From Arthrobacter sp. M2012083 (lineage in GTDB: Bacteria; Actinomycetota; Actinomycetes; Actinomycetales; Micrococcaceae), in assembly GCF_000281065.1 (NCBI RefSeq), contig NZ_AKKK01000013.1:124001-188000 (forward strand): a stretch of 64,000 nucleotides of DNA, given 5' to 3'. Of the stretch, positions 56,140 to 64,000 are shown piece by piece. Position 1 is the stretch's first letter. Every line of letters begins with the position of its first letter. A model generated the notes under the pieces. The model ran no database searches and was not told the DNA's origin. It was given only the letters and a program-made list of their open reading frames with translations. Both the position numbers and the translations under genes were made by a program.

Positions 56140-56307
56140 CTATTCAGTAACGCCTACGAGGCATTCCTTGAGGTTGGCCGCTTCCGCGGCGTTGAGCTCG
56201 ACAACGAGTCGTCCTCCGCCTTCGAGCGGCACACGCATGATCAAGCTGCGTCCCTCTTTGGTAACTTCCATAGGGCCGTCGCCGGTACGTGGTTTCATAG
56301 CCGCCAT
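56140..56307 (-). CDS. DUF3117 family small protein
   Basis: 55 residues from the ATG at 56307, which has GGAGGGG 8 bases upstream; the longer open frame to 56415 is not needed. MAAMKPRTGDGPMEVTKEGR and LVVELNAAEAANLKECL cover nearly the whole DUF3117 family (Rv1211-like). It is a small soluble actinobacterial protein of unknown function, kept in the same neighbourhood as sigE. Confidence 0.87.
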   Translation of the reverse strand: MAAMKPRTGDGPMEVTKEGRSLIMRVPLEGGGRLVVELNAAEAANLKECLVGVTE

Positions 56308-56533
56308 TAGGAAAATCCCCTCCATTTGTCCCAAGTCACGCCAACCCGGCCGGGCTGGTTCCGCGTCGCAATTGCAGCCGGCGGCACCGCTTGGGAGGCC
56401 GCCTTGGCCGGGCACTTTTCGGTGCTTTGTCCTTGCTCTTAGTCCATTATCCCGTAATTACCTGTCCGTAGCGAATCAAACACCTATTTGTCCGAGCTTT
56501 GTACATACTCCCCCGGTCCGGCAAACGTCCACG
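56308..56533. other. Intergenic region upstream of DUF3117
   Basis: 226 bases with no gene seen. An AT-rich part near 56440-56500 contains candidate minus-strand -10 boxes for DUF3117, but none has a convincing -35. Confidence 0.4.
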
Positions 56534-57853
56534 TCAGGGCGGGTAGTCCCCGCCCCCGGGAAGCGGAGCCCACGCCCACAGCCACACCACCCAGACGATC
56601 TGGAGGAGGACGAACATCAGCACCACGGTTCCCCGGTACGCCTTGGACTTGGACAGCAACGCCACCCCCAGTGCCAGCGGGAACAGGGGCAGCAGCATTC
56701 GGAACGTACTGGTCTGCGGATGAAGGAACACCAGCAGGTAGCCCATGTAGCAGGCGCACCAGAGCCGCAACTCGGTTCCGAGCGCCCGGACTGGCTTTGA
56801 CACCATCACCAGCACGAAAAGTGCCGTGAAAAGGAAAGGGGCCAGCACACCCAGTACGGGACCGAACAGCATCCTGCCCGTGTCGAACCACGGCTTGAAA
56901 GGCACAAGATCGTGCCCCCGCCAAGCTGTTTCGGTGCGTGTGTAGGCAGTTAAATCACCGGTAGTGGCCCAAGCAATCGCCGGCCATGCCAGAGCCCCGG
57001 CGCCCGCTGCCAACACCAATGCGGCCAGCGACAACAGGCTGCGCACCGGCATCGGCCCTGCGCCGTTGGAACGCGAAGCCGAGGCTGGAGCCGACAGCGT
57101 CCTGGATGGCCCAAAGCGCTGCCATAAACGCCAAAGCAACAGCAACCCCACCATGGCTGCAAAAGGTACCCCCGTAGGCCTGGACAGGCACATCAGGAGC
57201 ACTACCGGGATAGCTGCCAGGTACTGGCGCCGAACCACCAGCAGCAAGGAACCCGACAACAGCAACAGGTTCAAGGACTCGGCATACGGGACCTGGAGGA
57301 TGGGTGATACCGGGAAAGTAGAGACGAAGATGACGCCCCACAGTGCGGCCCGCCTGCCTGAGAACTCGCGGAAGAGTCTGTAGATCACCAAAGCTGCGCC
57401 CAGACCTGCCAGCATCGCGATGATGGTGAGAGAAGGGAGGGTTCCTATCCCCGTGACCGCCGAGAGACCCCGGGCCAGGAAGGGAAAGAGCGCATAGAAC
57501 GCCCACGCATTTTGTGTGACTACGCCACTGGCGTCCACGGGCAGGACCGAGGGGTATCCCTTGTCAGCAGCTTCCTGGTACCAGCGCCCATCCCAGATAG
57601 TGATGAAGTTCCAGTAGTCCGGAGCCGGCGGGAACCAGGGGTTCATTCCCTGATGAATGGCGGCCGCCATGAAGATACAGGCGCTGACCAGCCTGGCAGC
57701 CACAAAGACCAAGGAAACCTGCAACCACCAGGGCCACCCAGCCATTCCGGCAACCACGGCTGATAACGCCCGGGAAAGCCGTGCGGTGGGTCCTTGCTGC
57801 ACCTGTGTCTTCGTGGCAGCAGCTTCCTTCGGCGCTGGGACTTGGGAGCTCAC
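56534..57853 (-). CDS. PIG-V-like integral membrane mannosyltransferase
   Basis: 439 residues with about ten membrane helices. An early loop carries FITIWDGRWYQEAADKGYPS, with the acidic residue pattern of GT-C glycosyltransferases that use polyprenyl-phosphate sugars, and the later FVSTFPVSPILQVPYAESLN and LMCLSRPTGVPFA match PIG-V-like proteins. It probably mannosylates a cell-envelope lipid or glycan from the outer face; the acceptor is unknown. It overlaps the DivIVA-domain gene by 4 bases. Confidence 0.82.
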   Translation of the reverse strand: MSSQVPAPKEAAATKTQVQQGPTARLSRALSAVVAGMAGWPWWLQVSLVFVAARLVSACIFMAAAIHQGMNPWFPPAPDYWNFITIWDGRWYQEAADKGYPSVLPVDASGVVTQNAWAFYALFPFLARGLSAVTGIGTLPSLTIIAMLAGLGAALVIYRLFREFSGRRAALWGVIFVSTFPVSPILQVPYAESLNLLLLSGSLLLVVRRQYLAAIPVVLLMCLSRPTGVPFAAMVGLLLLWRLWQRFGPSRTLSAPASASRSNGAGPMPVRSLLSLAALVLAAGAGALAWPAIAWATTGDLTAYTRTETAWRGHDLVPFKPWFDTGRMLFGPVLGVLAPFLFTALFVLVMVSKPVRALGTELRLWCACYMGYLLVFLHPQTSTFRMLLPLFPLALGVALLSKSKAYRGTVVLMFVLLQIVWVVWLWAWAPLPGGGDYPP

Positions 57854-58191
57854 TGCCGGGCCCGGCCGGTTTCGCCGTCCTCAAGACGCGGCTGAACCAA
57901 GGCGCCAAGCCGTTCGATCTCGCGATCCTTCGCCTGTAGCTGGTCCCTCAGCTCATCCAGGACCTGGTCAACCTGATCCATGCGATACCCGCGAAGGCCC
58001 AACGCAAAGCGCAAGGAGTCGACGTCGGAGGGCTTGGCCTCCTCAGGCAGCAGGACTGCGGGCAAGTTGGGGACCGGTTGGTCAAGTCCCGATCCGATCG
58101 AGCGCCCCCGAACGATCCCGGCGCCGAGATACAGCGCCGCGCCAATGAGGACTATCGCGAGAAACACCAGGAAAAAGCTCACAGGATCCAT
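57850..58191 (-). CDS. Membrane-anchored DivIVA-domain protein
   Basis: 113 residues. One N-terminal membrane helix (about 4-26) is followed by a linker and a DivIVA-type motif (SLRFALGLRGYRMDQVDQVL, about 59-78), then a short coiled coil (DELRDQLQAKDREIERLGAL). This single motif plus an anchor suggests a scaffold at sites of envelope growth. It is coupled to the mannosyltransferase, and the LOG gene lies 18 bases upstream. Rv1209 is comparable. Confidence 0.82.
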   Translation of the reverse strand: MDPVSFFLVFLAIVLIGAALYLGAGIVRGRSIGSGLDQPVPNLPAVLLPEEAKPSDVDSLRFALGLRGYRMDQVDQVLDELRDQLQAKDREIERLGALVQPRLEDGETGRARQ

Positions 58192-58209
58192 CGTGCCAGA
58201 AGCAGCCGC

Positions 58210-59049
58210 CTATTCCGGGCGCTGGTTTCCATTGATGGTAGGGGGAAGCGGTGCACCGTGCAACACACGGTGGACGGCATCGGCTGGGTCATCCACCAGT
58301 TGGATCAGGTCAAGGTCCTTCTCGGAAACCATTCCTTCTGCCACCAGGGTGTCCTTGATCCACTCAATCATGGGTCCCCAGAACCGAACACCAAGCAGCA
58401 CAATGGGGAACGACGTCACTTTGCGGGTTTGGACAAGCACCATGGCCTCGAACAACTCATCGAGGGTGCCGAGTCCTCCAGGAAGCACCACGAAGCCCTG
58501 CGCGTACTTGACGAACATGGTTTTGCGGGCGAAGAAGTACCGGAAGTTGATGCCCAGGTCCACCCACTGGTTGAGACCCTGTTCGAAAGGCAGTTCGATG
58601 CCCAAGCCAACGGAGACTCCATTTCCTTCCACGGCGCCCTTGTTGGCAGCTTCCATGGATCCGGGTCCGCCACCGGTGATCACCGCGACTCCGGCTTCAG
58701 CGAGTTTGCGTCCCACATCGACGGCCATCTCGTAGTACTCGGTTCCGGGCTTGGTACGCGCTGAACCGAACACGCTGACGGCAGGCCCCAGGTCGGCAAG
58801 GGCCCCGAAGCCCTCCACGAACTCGCTTTGGATCCTCAGGACGCGCCAGGGATCGGTATGGATGAACTGCCCGGCACCGCTCGTATCCAGCAGATGCTGG
58901 TCCGACATCCCCGTGTCTGCCTGTTTACGTCGAAGCTCCAAGGGACCCTTGTGCTTGGCGGGCGCGATCTCCGAGGGGAGCGGCACATGGGTACCCTCGA
59001 CGCGGCCGTTGGCATCGGGGTGGGGAACTGGGTGCTGGCTGATGCTCAT
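58210..59049 (-). CDS. LOG-family TIGR00730 Rossmann-fold protein
   Basis: 279 residues. VSVFGSARTKPG opens the Rossmann fold, and VITGGGPGSMEAANKGA and VLPGGLGTLDELFE hold the PGGxGTxxE motif of LOG phosphoribohydrolases. The family includes cytokinin-activating enzymes that release free base from nucleoside monophosphates. The ~75-residue N-terminal extension before the fold, polar and basic, is longer than in plant LOG proteins. TAGCCT lies 6 bases before the ATG. It heads a likely operon with the DivIVA-domain and mannosyltransferase genes. Confidence 0.87.
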   Translation of the reverse strand: MSISQHPVPHPDANGRVEGTHVPLPSEIAPAKHKGPLELRRKQADTGMSDQHLLDTSGAGQFIHTDPWRVLRIQSEFVEGFGALADLGPAVSVFGSARTKPGTEYYEMAVDVGRKLAEAGVAVITGGGPGSMEAANKGAVEGNGVSVGLGIELPFEQGLNQWVDLGINFRYFFARKTMFVKYAQGFVVLPGGLGTLDELFEAMVLVQTRKVTSFPIVLLGVRFWGPMIEWIKDTLVAEGMVSEKDLDLIQLVDDPADAVHRVLHGAPLPPTINGNQRPE

Positions 59050-59055
59050 TGCCCA

Positions 59056-59061
59056 AGGCTA
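59056..59061 (-). promoter_or_regulatory. -10 box TAGCCT of leaderless LOG operon promoter
   Basis: Six bases before the ATG at 59049. Confidence 0.5.
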
Positions 59062-59169
59062 GCGCGGATGAAGGCCTGCTCCGTCGCTGCGACCCGCTTC
59101 TTGCATTGCAGTCTGGTATATCGCTGTGGGGCAGGTTTCTGTTCAGTCACGATCTTCAGGAAGTTGCCG

Positions 59170-59181
59170 TGACCGTGGTCA
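59170..59181. promoter_or_regulatory. Inverted repeat TGACC-GT-GGTCA at the gluA promoter
   Basis: A perfect 5+2+5 palindrome overlaps the expected -35 position of gluA; candidate operator. Confidence 0.4.
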
Positions 59182-59200
59182 TATTTGCTTCTTTGTTCGC

Positions 59201-59206
59201 TAGATT
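59201..59206 (+). promoter_or_regulatory. -10 box TAGATT of leaderless gluA
   Basis: Six bases before the ATG at 59213. Confidence 0.5.
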
Positions 59207-59212
59207 CGTCGT

Positions 59213-59968
59213 ATGACTACTCAAGCGTCCGGCGATGCCCTCGTCTCCCTGAACGGCGTCAACAAGCACTACGGTCAATTGCACGTCCTCAAAGACATCA
59301 ACCTCCAGGTTCAGAAGGGTGAAGTCGTGGTGGTTATCGGACCTTCCGGTTCCGGTAAATCCACTCTCTGCCGTGCGATCAACCGTTTGGAAACCATCGA
59401 CGACGGCGACATCGCCATCGACGGGAAGAAGCTTCCCGAAGAAGGCAAGGACCTCGCACACTTGCGTGCCGACGTCGGCATGGTGTTCCAGTCCTTCAAC
59501 CTGTTCGCCCACAAGACGATTCTTGAGAACGTCACGCTGGGTCCCATCAAGGTTAAGAAGGTGGCCAAGGGTACGGCCGACAAGGAGGCCATGGCCCTCC
59601 TTGAGCGTGTAGGCGTCGGGCACCAAGCCCCGAAGCTTCCCGCCCAGCTCTCCGGCGGCCAGCAGCAGCGTGTGGCAATTGCCCGCGCTCTCGCCATGAA
59701 GCCGAAGGTCATGCTGTTCGACGAGCCCACGTCCGCGTTGGACCCCGAGATGATCAACGAAGTACTGGACGTCATGATCCAGCTGGCCAAGGAAGGCATG
59801 ACCATGATCGTGGTCACCCACGAGATGGGCTTCGCCCGCAAGGCCGCTGACCGAGTGGTGTTCATGGCCGACGGTCAGATCGTGGAAGACGCAACTCCCG
59901 AGGAATTCTTCACCAACCCGAAGAGCACCCGTGCCAAGGACTTCTTGTCCAAGCTCTTGACCCACTAG
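59213..59968 (+). CDS. gluA: Glutamate-type ABC transporter ATP-binding protein
   Basis: 251 residues. Walker [13 protein letters not shown] (about 44-55), [43 protein letters not shown] and [11 protein letters not shown] are intact. The gene order ATPase, binding protein, two permeases is that of the gluABCD glutamate uptake system of Corynebacterium. The ATG has no Shine-Dalgarno sequence but has a TAGATT box 6 bases upstream. The binding-protein gene follows after 55 bases. Confidence 0.9.
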   Translation: MTTQASGDALVSLNGVNKHYGQLHVLKDINLQVQKGEVVVVIGPSGSGKSTLCRAINRLETIDDGDIAIDGKKLPEEGKDLAHLRADVGMVFQSFNLFAHKTILENVTLGPIKVKKVAKGTADKEAMALLERVGVGHQAPKLPAQLSGGQQQRVAIARALAMKPKVMLFDEPTSALDPEMINEVLDVMIQLAKEGMTMIVVTHEMGFARKAADRVVFMADGQIVEDATPEEFFTNPKSTRAKDFLSKLLTH

Positions 59969-60023
59969 CTCCTTACCGCCAGCACCCCCGGCCGTAAGGC
60001 GGCCACTCAATGAAAGGAACGTC

Positions 60024-60902
60024 ATGAAGTCTCTTATTACCCGGAGGAAGTCACTCCTGGTGGCCGCATCGGCTGCGCTTGCTCTCTCCCTGAGCGCTTG
60101 CGGCGGCGGCAGCAGCACCACCACTCCCCCCGTTGCCTCGGCGAGCTTCGAAGCCGGCACCACCATGGAGAAGCTGAACAAGGCCGGGACGATCAAGATC
60201 GGCACTAAGTTCGACCAGCCGTTGTTCGGCCAGAAGGGCCTGGACGGCAAGCCTGTCGGTTTCGACGTCGAAATGGGCAAGGCAATCGCGGCCAAGCTTG
60301 GAATTCAGGCTGACAAGATCGAGTGGGTAGAGACTGTCTCCCAGAACCGTGAGTCGTTCATCGAGCAGGGCCGCGTCGATCTTGTGATCGCCACGTACAC
60401 CATCAACGATGCCCGTAAGGAAAAGGTCGCTTTCGCCGGACCGTACTACGAAGCAGGCCAGGCACTGTTGGTGAACAAGGACGACACCTCCATCACCAAG
60501 CCCGAAGACGTCTCCGGCAAGAAGGTCTGCTCCGTCACGGGTTCCACCCCGGCCAAGACCATCGCCGAGAAGTATGGTGCTGAGGTAGTCCCTGCGGCCA
60601 CCTACACCGCTTGCCTGGAGCCGCTGCGCAACAAGCAGGTTGTCGCCGTCACCACTGACAACGTCATCCTCGCCGGCTACGTGGACAAGGAACCGGACGC
60701 CTTCAAGCTTGCTTCCGATGAAACCTTCACCAAGGAGCCTTACGGCATCGGCTTGAAGAAGGACGACACCGTTTTCCGCAACTGGATCAACGACCAGCTT
60801 GAGGAATTCGCCAAGGACGACACCTACAAGAAGGCTTGGGAAGCCACTGCAGGCAAGGTCATCAAGACCGCTCCTGAACTTCCTACGATCGACCGCTACT
60901 AG
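60024..60902 (+). CDS. gluB: Glutamate-type ABC transporter substrate-binding lipoprotein
   Basis: 292 residues. Lipoprotein signal: basic start (MKSLITRRK), hydrophobic core and lipobox LSAC (Cys about 26). The family 3 binding domain shows GTIKIGTKFDQPLFG, GFDVEMGKAIAAKLG, VDLVIATYTINDARKEKVAF and AGPYYEAGQALLV. CSVTGSTPAKTIAEKYG and the later Cys in YTACLEPLR suggest a disulfide. AAAGGAACG precedes the ATG. A strong hairpin follows the stop before the permease genes. Confidence 0.9.
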   Translation: MKSLITRRKSLLVAASAALALSLSACGGGSSTTTPPVASASFEAGTTMEKLNKAGTIKIGTKFDQPLFGQKGLDGKPVGFDVEMGKAIAAKLGIQADKIEWVETVSQNRESFIEQGRVDLVIATYTINDARKEKVAFAGPYYEAGQALLVNKDDTSITKPEDVSGKKVCSVTGSTPAKTIAEKYGAEVVPAATYTACLEPLRNKQVVAVTTDNVILAGYVDKEPDAFKLASDETFTKEPYGIGLKKDDTVFRNWINDQLEEFAKDDTYKKAWEATAGKVIKTAPELPTIDRY

Positions 60903-60910
60903 TCGGGACC

Positions 60911-60950
60911 CGTCAACTGCCGCCGCCCACCCGGACGGCGGCAGTTGACG
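60911..60950 (+). terminator. 15-bp intercistronic hairpin between gluB and gluC
   Basis: CGTCAACTGCCGCCG (60911-60925) pairs perfectly with 60936-60950 around a 10-base loop. No T-run follows, so it is likelier a partial terminator or an mRNA 3'-end stabiliser than a full stop. Confidence 0.65.
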
Positions 60951-60994
60951 AATCCAGGACCCTGTTCCCTGATTAGCTGCAGCCAAAGGAAGCC

Positions 60995-61645
60995 ATGGAC
61001 GCCGTCATAGCAAGCCTCCCCGAGTATTGGGACGGATTTCTCCGAACCCTCTATCTCTCCATAATTTCAGGAATCATTGCCCTCGTTGTCGGCACACTCC
61101 TGGCAGCCATGAGGGTTTCCCCCGTGGCAGCACTTCGCGGTTTCAGCATGTTCTATGTTGAAGTGGCGCGTAACACCCCCCTCACCATCATTTTCTTCTT
61201 CGCCGCCATTGTCCTGCCGCGGTTGGGCGTTAAGTTTGAACAATTCGAAGTCGCGGCCATCATCGCATTGAGCAGCTACACGGCGGCCTTCATCGCCGAA
61301 GCCGTCCGTTCCGGCGTCAACAGCGTGCCTGTGGGCCAAGCAGAAGCTGCCCGCAGCGTCGGCATGACCTTCACCCAGGTGTTGGGCTTCATCGTCCTCC
61401 CCCAAGCCGTACGCACCGTCATACCTCCGTTGATCAACATCTTGATTGCCTTGGTCAAGAACTCCTCAGTGGCCGGCGCGTTCTTCGTCCTGGAGCTTTT
61501 CGGCTACGGCCGCCAGCTCTCCAACGACTACGGCAACCAAGTCCTTTGGATACTCCTCGGGGTGGCTTTCTTCTACCTCCTGATCACAGTTCCGCTGGGA
61601 CTTCTGGCGCACTTTGTTGAACGAAAGGTGGCGATTGCCCGATGA
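60995..61645 (+). CDS. gluC: Glutamate-type ABC transporter permease
   Basis: 216 residues with five membrane helices. FYVEVARNTPLTIIFFFAAI near residue 55 and SYTAAFIAEAVRSGVNSVPV, GQAEAARSVG, are the polar amino-acid permease signature; LPQAVRTVIPPLINILIALV is the EAA loop. AAAGGAAG lies 5 bases before the ATG. The stop overlaps the second permease by 4 bases, consistent with a heterodimeric channel. Confidence 0.9.
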   Translation: MDAVIASLPEYWDGFLRTLYLSIISGIIALVVGTLLAAMRVSPVAALRGFSMFYVEVARNTPLTIIFFFAAIVLPRLGVKFEQFEVAAIIALSSYTAAFIAEAVRSGVNSVPVGQAEAARSVGMTFTQVLGFIVLPQAVRTVIPPLINILIALVKNSSVAGAFFVLELFGYGRQLSNDYGNQVLWILLGVAFFYLLITVPLGLLAHFVERKVAIAR

Positions 61646-62508
61646 CATCGGTCCTGTACGACGTCCCCGGGCCCAAGGCCCGCCTCTATTCGCTCCTGGG
61701 CTCCGCCGCCGGAATCCTGATCATCCTCGGCATCCTCGCCATTGCCGTCGTAACGCTGGCACAGCAGGGCATTTTCGACGCCGACCGCTGGGAGATCTTC
61801 TACGGTCCCATGGCACCGGACGTCTGGAACCTGATCGGCCAAGGCATTCTCTCCACCTTGGCCGCAGCTGCCGTGGCAGCCGTGATCGCATTCCCCCTGG
61901 GCATCGCGCTCTGCCTGCTGCGTATCTCCCTGATTCCCTGGATCCGGATTCCCACGCAGGTGGTGCTTGAGTTCCTCCGCGGCATGCCCGTGGTCCTCAT
62001 GATGTTGTTCGTCCTGTTGGTTTTCGCCACGGGTCAGTTCCAAGCCGTCGTTGTTGGCCTGGTTCTCTACAACGCCGCCATCTTTGCTGAGATCCTGCGT
62101 GCGGGCATCCAGTCCCTCCCCAAGGGACAGCGCGAGGCTGGTCTTGCCATCGGCCTCCGAAGCTTCCAGTCACGGATGTCCATCGAGTTCCCCCAGGCAG
62201 TTCGCCGGATGCTTCCGTCCTTGGTGGCCCAGCTGGTGGTTCTGCTCAAGGACACCTCGCTCGGCTACATCGTGGGCTACGAGGAACTCCTGCGGAAGAT
62301 CCAGATCATGGCCGACTTCCTGGGCCCGGACTTCCTCTTCCCTGCGTTCTTCGTAGGTGCTGCGATCTATATCCTGATCAACCTGACGGTGTCACGGATT
62401 GCAATCATGATTGAGCGCCGCGGTTCCAAGAAGACGGCCGGCGGCGTGGCCTCGGCCATCAAGACGGTGGATCTTGAAGTCAACGTACCGGGTACCGATA
62501 AGAAGTAG
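61642..62508 (+). CDS. gluD: Glutamate-type ABC transporter permease, second subunit
   Basis: 288 residues, longer than GluC by an N-terminal cytoplasmic and periplasmic part. VVLEFLRGMPVVLMMLFVLL and YNAAIFAEILRAGIQSLPKG, QREAGLAIG, are the permease motifs; FPQAVRRMLPSLVAQLVVLL is the EAA loop. The C-terminal ~35 residues are basic and cytoplasmic. It is the last gene of the operon, ended by a 17-bp stem terminator. Confidence 0.9.
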   Translation: MTSVLYDVPGPKARLYSLLGSAAGILIILGILAIAVVTLAQQGIFDADRWEIFYGPMAPDVWNLIGQGILSTLAAAAVAAVIAFPLGIALCLLRISLIPWIRIPTQVVLEFLRGMPVVLMMLFVLLVFATGQFQAVVVGLVLYNAAIFAEILRAGIQSLPKGQREAGLAIGLRSFQSRMSIEFPQAVRRMLPSLVAQLVVLLKDTSLGYIVGYEELLRKIQIMADFLGPDFLFPAFFVGAAIYILINLTVSRIAIMIERRGSKKTAGGVASAIKTVDLEVNVPGTDKK

Positions 62509-62520
62509 CTCTGTAGCAAA

Positions 62521-62572
62521 GAAGAAGGTCCGCAGCCACAGTGACCAAGTCACCAGGCTGCGGACCTTCTTC
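62521..62572 (+). terminator. Terminator of the glu operon
   Basis: A 17-bp perfect stem (62521-62537 with 62556-62572) encloses a loop that itself holds GTGAC-CAA-GTCAC. It lies between convergent gluD and dapE. Confidence 0.8.
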
Positions 62573-62597
62573 ATGTGCCGAGCGGGATGCTCCGGGA

Positions 62598-63722
62598 CTA
62601 CGGCGCCAGCCACGTCCTCAGTGCACGGAGGCACTCACGGACAGCGTCGGCGTCGACGTGTTCGTTGTCCTTGTGCGCCAGCAACGGATCACCGGGTCCG
62701 AAGTTCACTGCCGGGATGCCCAACTCGCTGAAACGCGCGACGTCGGTCCAACCATACTTGGGCTTCGGCTCGGCGCCTACTGCGGCAACGAAGGATGCGG
62801 CGGCGGGGTGGTTGAGTCCGGGCCTGGCGCCGGCAGCGGCGTCCGTGCGGACGACGTCGAATCCTTCCAGAAGGTCCCGGACGTGGGCTTCGGCTTGGTC
62901 CGGCGTCTTGTCCGGCGCGAACCGGTAGTTGATTTCCACCACGCAACGGTCCGGGATGACGTTCCCCGCAGTTCCACCCTTGATCTTCACCGCGTTCAGG
63001 CTCTCGCGGTAATCGAGGCCGTCCACGTTGATGGTCTGCGGCTCGTAGGCGGCGAGCCGTTCGAGGATGGGCGCCGCGGCGTGGATCGCATTGACGCCCA
63101 TCCATGCCCGGGCTGAGTGGGCTGTTTCGCCGACGGTAGTGGCTTCGAAACGGCTGGTGCCGTTACAACCACCTTCCACCGTTCCGTGAGTCGGCTCCAG
63201 CAGGATCGCGAAGTCGCCCTGTAGAAGATCCCCGTGGTTGCGGACCAACCTTCCAAGGCCGCTCTTGACCGCTTCCACTTCTTCATGGTCGTAAAAGACG
63301 AAGGTGACATCCTTGTCGGGCTGCCCGCCGTCGTCGAACAATGTTGCCGCCAGGGCGAGCTGCACCGCAACGCCGCCCTTCATGTCCGTGGTGCCACGCC
63401 CGTAAAGGACGCCTTCGCCGGGGACACCGGACTCCCACGTGGCCGGAACAGTACCCAACGAGCCCGGCACGGTGGGCAGGGGTACGGTGTCCAGATGTCC
63501 CGCCAGGATAACGCGCTCGGACCGGCCAAGTTCGGTGCGCGCGATGATGGCGTCGCCGTCCCGGGTCACGGTATAGGCGGGGATGGCGCGTAGAGCGGAC
63601 TCGACGGCGTCAGCGAGCTCGGTCTCGTTGCCGGACACGCTGTTGAAGTCAATGATCGCGGCCGTCAGCAAGGCAACGTCCTGGCGCAGGTCAAGGAGGG
63701 CGGGAGCAGGGTTCAGGGTCAC
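62598..63722 (-). CDS. dapE: Succinyl-diaminopimelate desuccinylase DapE
   Basis: 374 residues of the M20 peptidase family, starting at a GTG. LAGHLDTVPL and YGRGTTDMKGG carry the first metal ligands, FVFYDHEEVEA holds the catalytic Glu and the next ligand, and a dimerisation lid domain (about 180-290) follows. It releases LL-diaminopimelate for lysine and peptidoglycan. TAGGCT lies 6 bases before the GTG. It is divergent from dapD, which acts two steps earlier in the same pathway. Confidence 0.93.
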   Translation of the reverse strand: MTLNPAPALLDLRQDVALLTAAIIDFNSVSGNETELADAVESALRAIPAYTVTRDGDAIIARTELGRSERVILAGHLDTVPLPTVPGSLGTVPATWESGVPGEGVLYGRGTTDMKGGVAVQLALAATLFDDGGQPDKDVTFVFYDHEEVEAVKSGLGRLVRNHGDLLQGDFAILLEPTHGTVEGGCNGTSRFEATTVGETAHSARAWMGVNAIHAAAPILERLAAYEPQTINVDGLDYRESLNAVKIKGGTAGNVIPDRCVVEINYRFAPDKTPDQAEAHVRDLLEGFDVVRTDAAAGARPGLNHPAAASFVAAVGAEPKPKYGWTDVARFSELGIPAVNFGPGDPLLAHKDNEHVDADAVRECLRALRTWLAP

Positions 63723-63728
63723 CCGTCC

Positions 63729-63734
63729 AGCCTA
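63729..63734 (-). promoter_or_regulatory. -10 box TAGGCT of leaderless dapE
   Basis: Six bases before the GTG at 63722. Confidence 0.5.
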
Positions 63735-63772
63735 ATGCCCGCAAATGCGACTTCTATGGCATGAGACGGGTT

Positions 63773-63801
63773 TTAACCGACCTCTGCCTGCTGGATAGAC
63801 T
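63773..63801 (+). promoter_or_regulatory. Promoter of leaderless dapD
   Basis: TTAACC (63773-63778) and TAGACT (63796-63801) are spaced 17 bases apart, and the ATG follows after 6 bases. Confidence 0.5.
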
Positions 63802-63807
63802 TGCCCC

Positions 63808-64000
63808 ATGACTGAAACTGCTTCCTCTGCTGTGCCCGTAAACGCGCCCGTCAACCAACGATCGGCCTATGGCTTCGGCCTCGCCACCATCGCCACCTCG
63901 GCTTCCGGGGAAGCAACCGTGCTGGACGTTTGGTACCCCGCGCCCGCTCTGGGCGTCGCCGCCGAGACCTTGCGCGACGTGGACAACGCCGATCCCGCAC
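63808..64000 (+). CDS. dapD: Tetrahydrodipicolinate N-succinyltransferase DapD (start only)
   Basis: The first 64 codons are inside the window; the frame is open to the edge. After a variable N-terminus (MTETASSAVPVNAP) the sequence reads AYGFGLATIATSASGEATVL, then DVWYPAPALG. This matches the start of the actinobacterial DapD group (Rv1201c-like: GLATI, VLD, W-PAP). DapD succinylates tetrahydrodipicolinate. The divergent dapE supports the call. Confidence 0.8.
   Translation, partial: MTETASSAVPVNAPVNQRSAYGFGLATIATSASGEATVLDVWYPAPALGVAAETLRDVDNADPA

Overview
The window is high-GC chromosomal DNA from an actinobacterium of the Micrococcaceae, most likely Arthrobacter or Paenarthrobacter. The pointers are the GC-rich codon use, frequent GTG and TTG starts, many 4-base ATGA/GTGA overlaps, the UvrD2/AdnAB helicase set, the Gram-positive coproporphyrin heme route (CgoX, CpfC, ChdC) and a SigE/anti-sigma/TatB locus. 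Gene order follows two blocks that I recall from Mycobacterium tuberculosis (Rv3193c to Rv3211 and Rv1234 to Rv1201c). They are joined here and interrupted by heme, thiamine and amino-acid transport clusters. This is mostly conserved housekeeping DNA. I see no prophage, insertion sequence, CRISPR array, rRNA or tRNA.

Layout. 1-5.7 kb: UPF0182 membrane protein (its end lies outside the window), a PDZ/Lon-like protease and a Zincin_2 protein. 5.7-19 kb: DNA repair, with a SprT/YgjP-like metallopeptidase, uvrD2, nudC, an APH-fold protein, adnB, adnA, an alkyltransferase-like protein and a DnaQ-like exonuclease. 19-23 kb: a three-gene amino-acid ABC importer and a GH3 lipoprotein. 23-35 kb: nearly the whole heme pathway. 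The minus-strand run is hemE, cgoX, chdC, cpfC, hemC, hemD, hemB, an LLM flavin oxidoreductase and hemL; hemA is divergent. 35-41 kb: moeZ, a TetR regulator, DUF3107, a small membrane protein, a pterin dehydratase, thiO-thiS-thiG behind a TPP riboswitch, and divergent thiE. 41-49 kb: a ferritin-like protein, an RNB ribonuclease, a DEAD-box helicase, an orphan DNA methyltransferase, MarC, a PHP phosphoesterase and an aminopeptidase P. 49-59 kb: a stress-type membrane protein, a PRC/MgtE-N/CBS protein, DUF1003, Mrp, TatB, an anti-sigma factor, SigE, an O-methyltransferase, DUF3117, a PIG-V-like mannosyltransferase, a DivIVA-domain protein and a LOG-family protein. 59-64 kb: a gluABCD-type importer, dapE and the start of dapD.

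How the genes work together. The heme genes cover glutamyl-tRNA to heme except for the tRNA synthetase. ThiO, ThiS, ThiG and ThiE make and join the thiazole part of thiamine, with MoeZ as a possible activator of ThiS. AdnA and AdnB form a helicase-nuclease for double-strand break processing. SigE and its anti-sigma partner are a membrane-stress switch. DapD and DapE act in lysine/peptidoglycan precursor synthesis.

The most striking non-coding pattern is a TANNNT box placed 5-7 bases before the start codon of at least fourteen genes, often at divergent pairs. This suggests widespread leaderless transcription and settles some start codons. Other points of interest are a hairpin overlapping a Crp/GlxR-like site inside the heme gene run, a translationally coupled LLM oxidoreductase between hemB and hemL, and several enzymes with an altered key residue (AdnA Fe-S ligand, APH metal ligand, Zincin_2 motif, Mrp CxxC).
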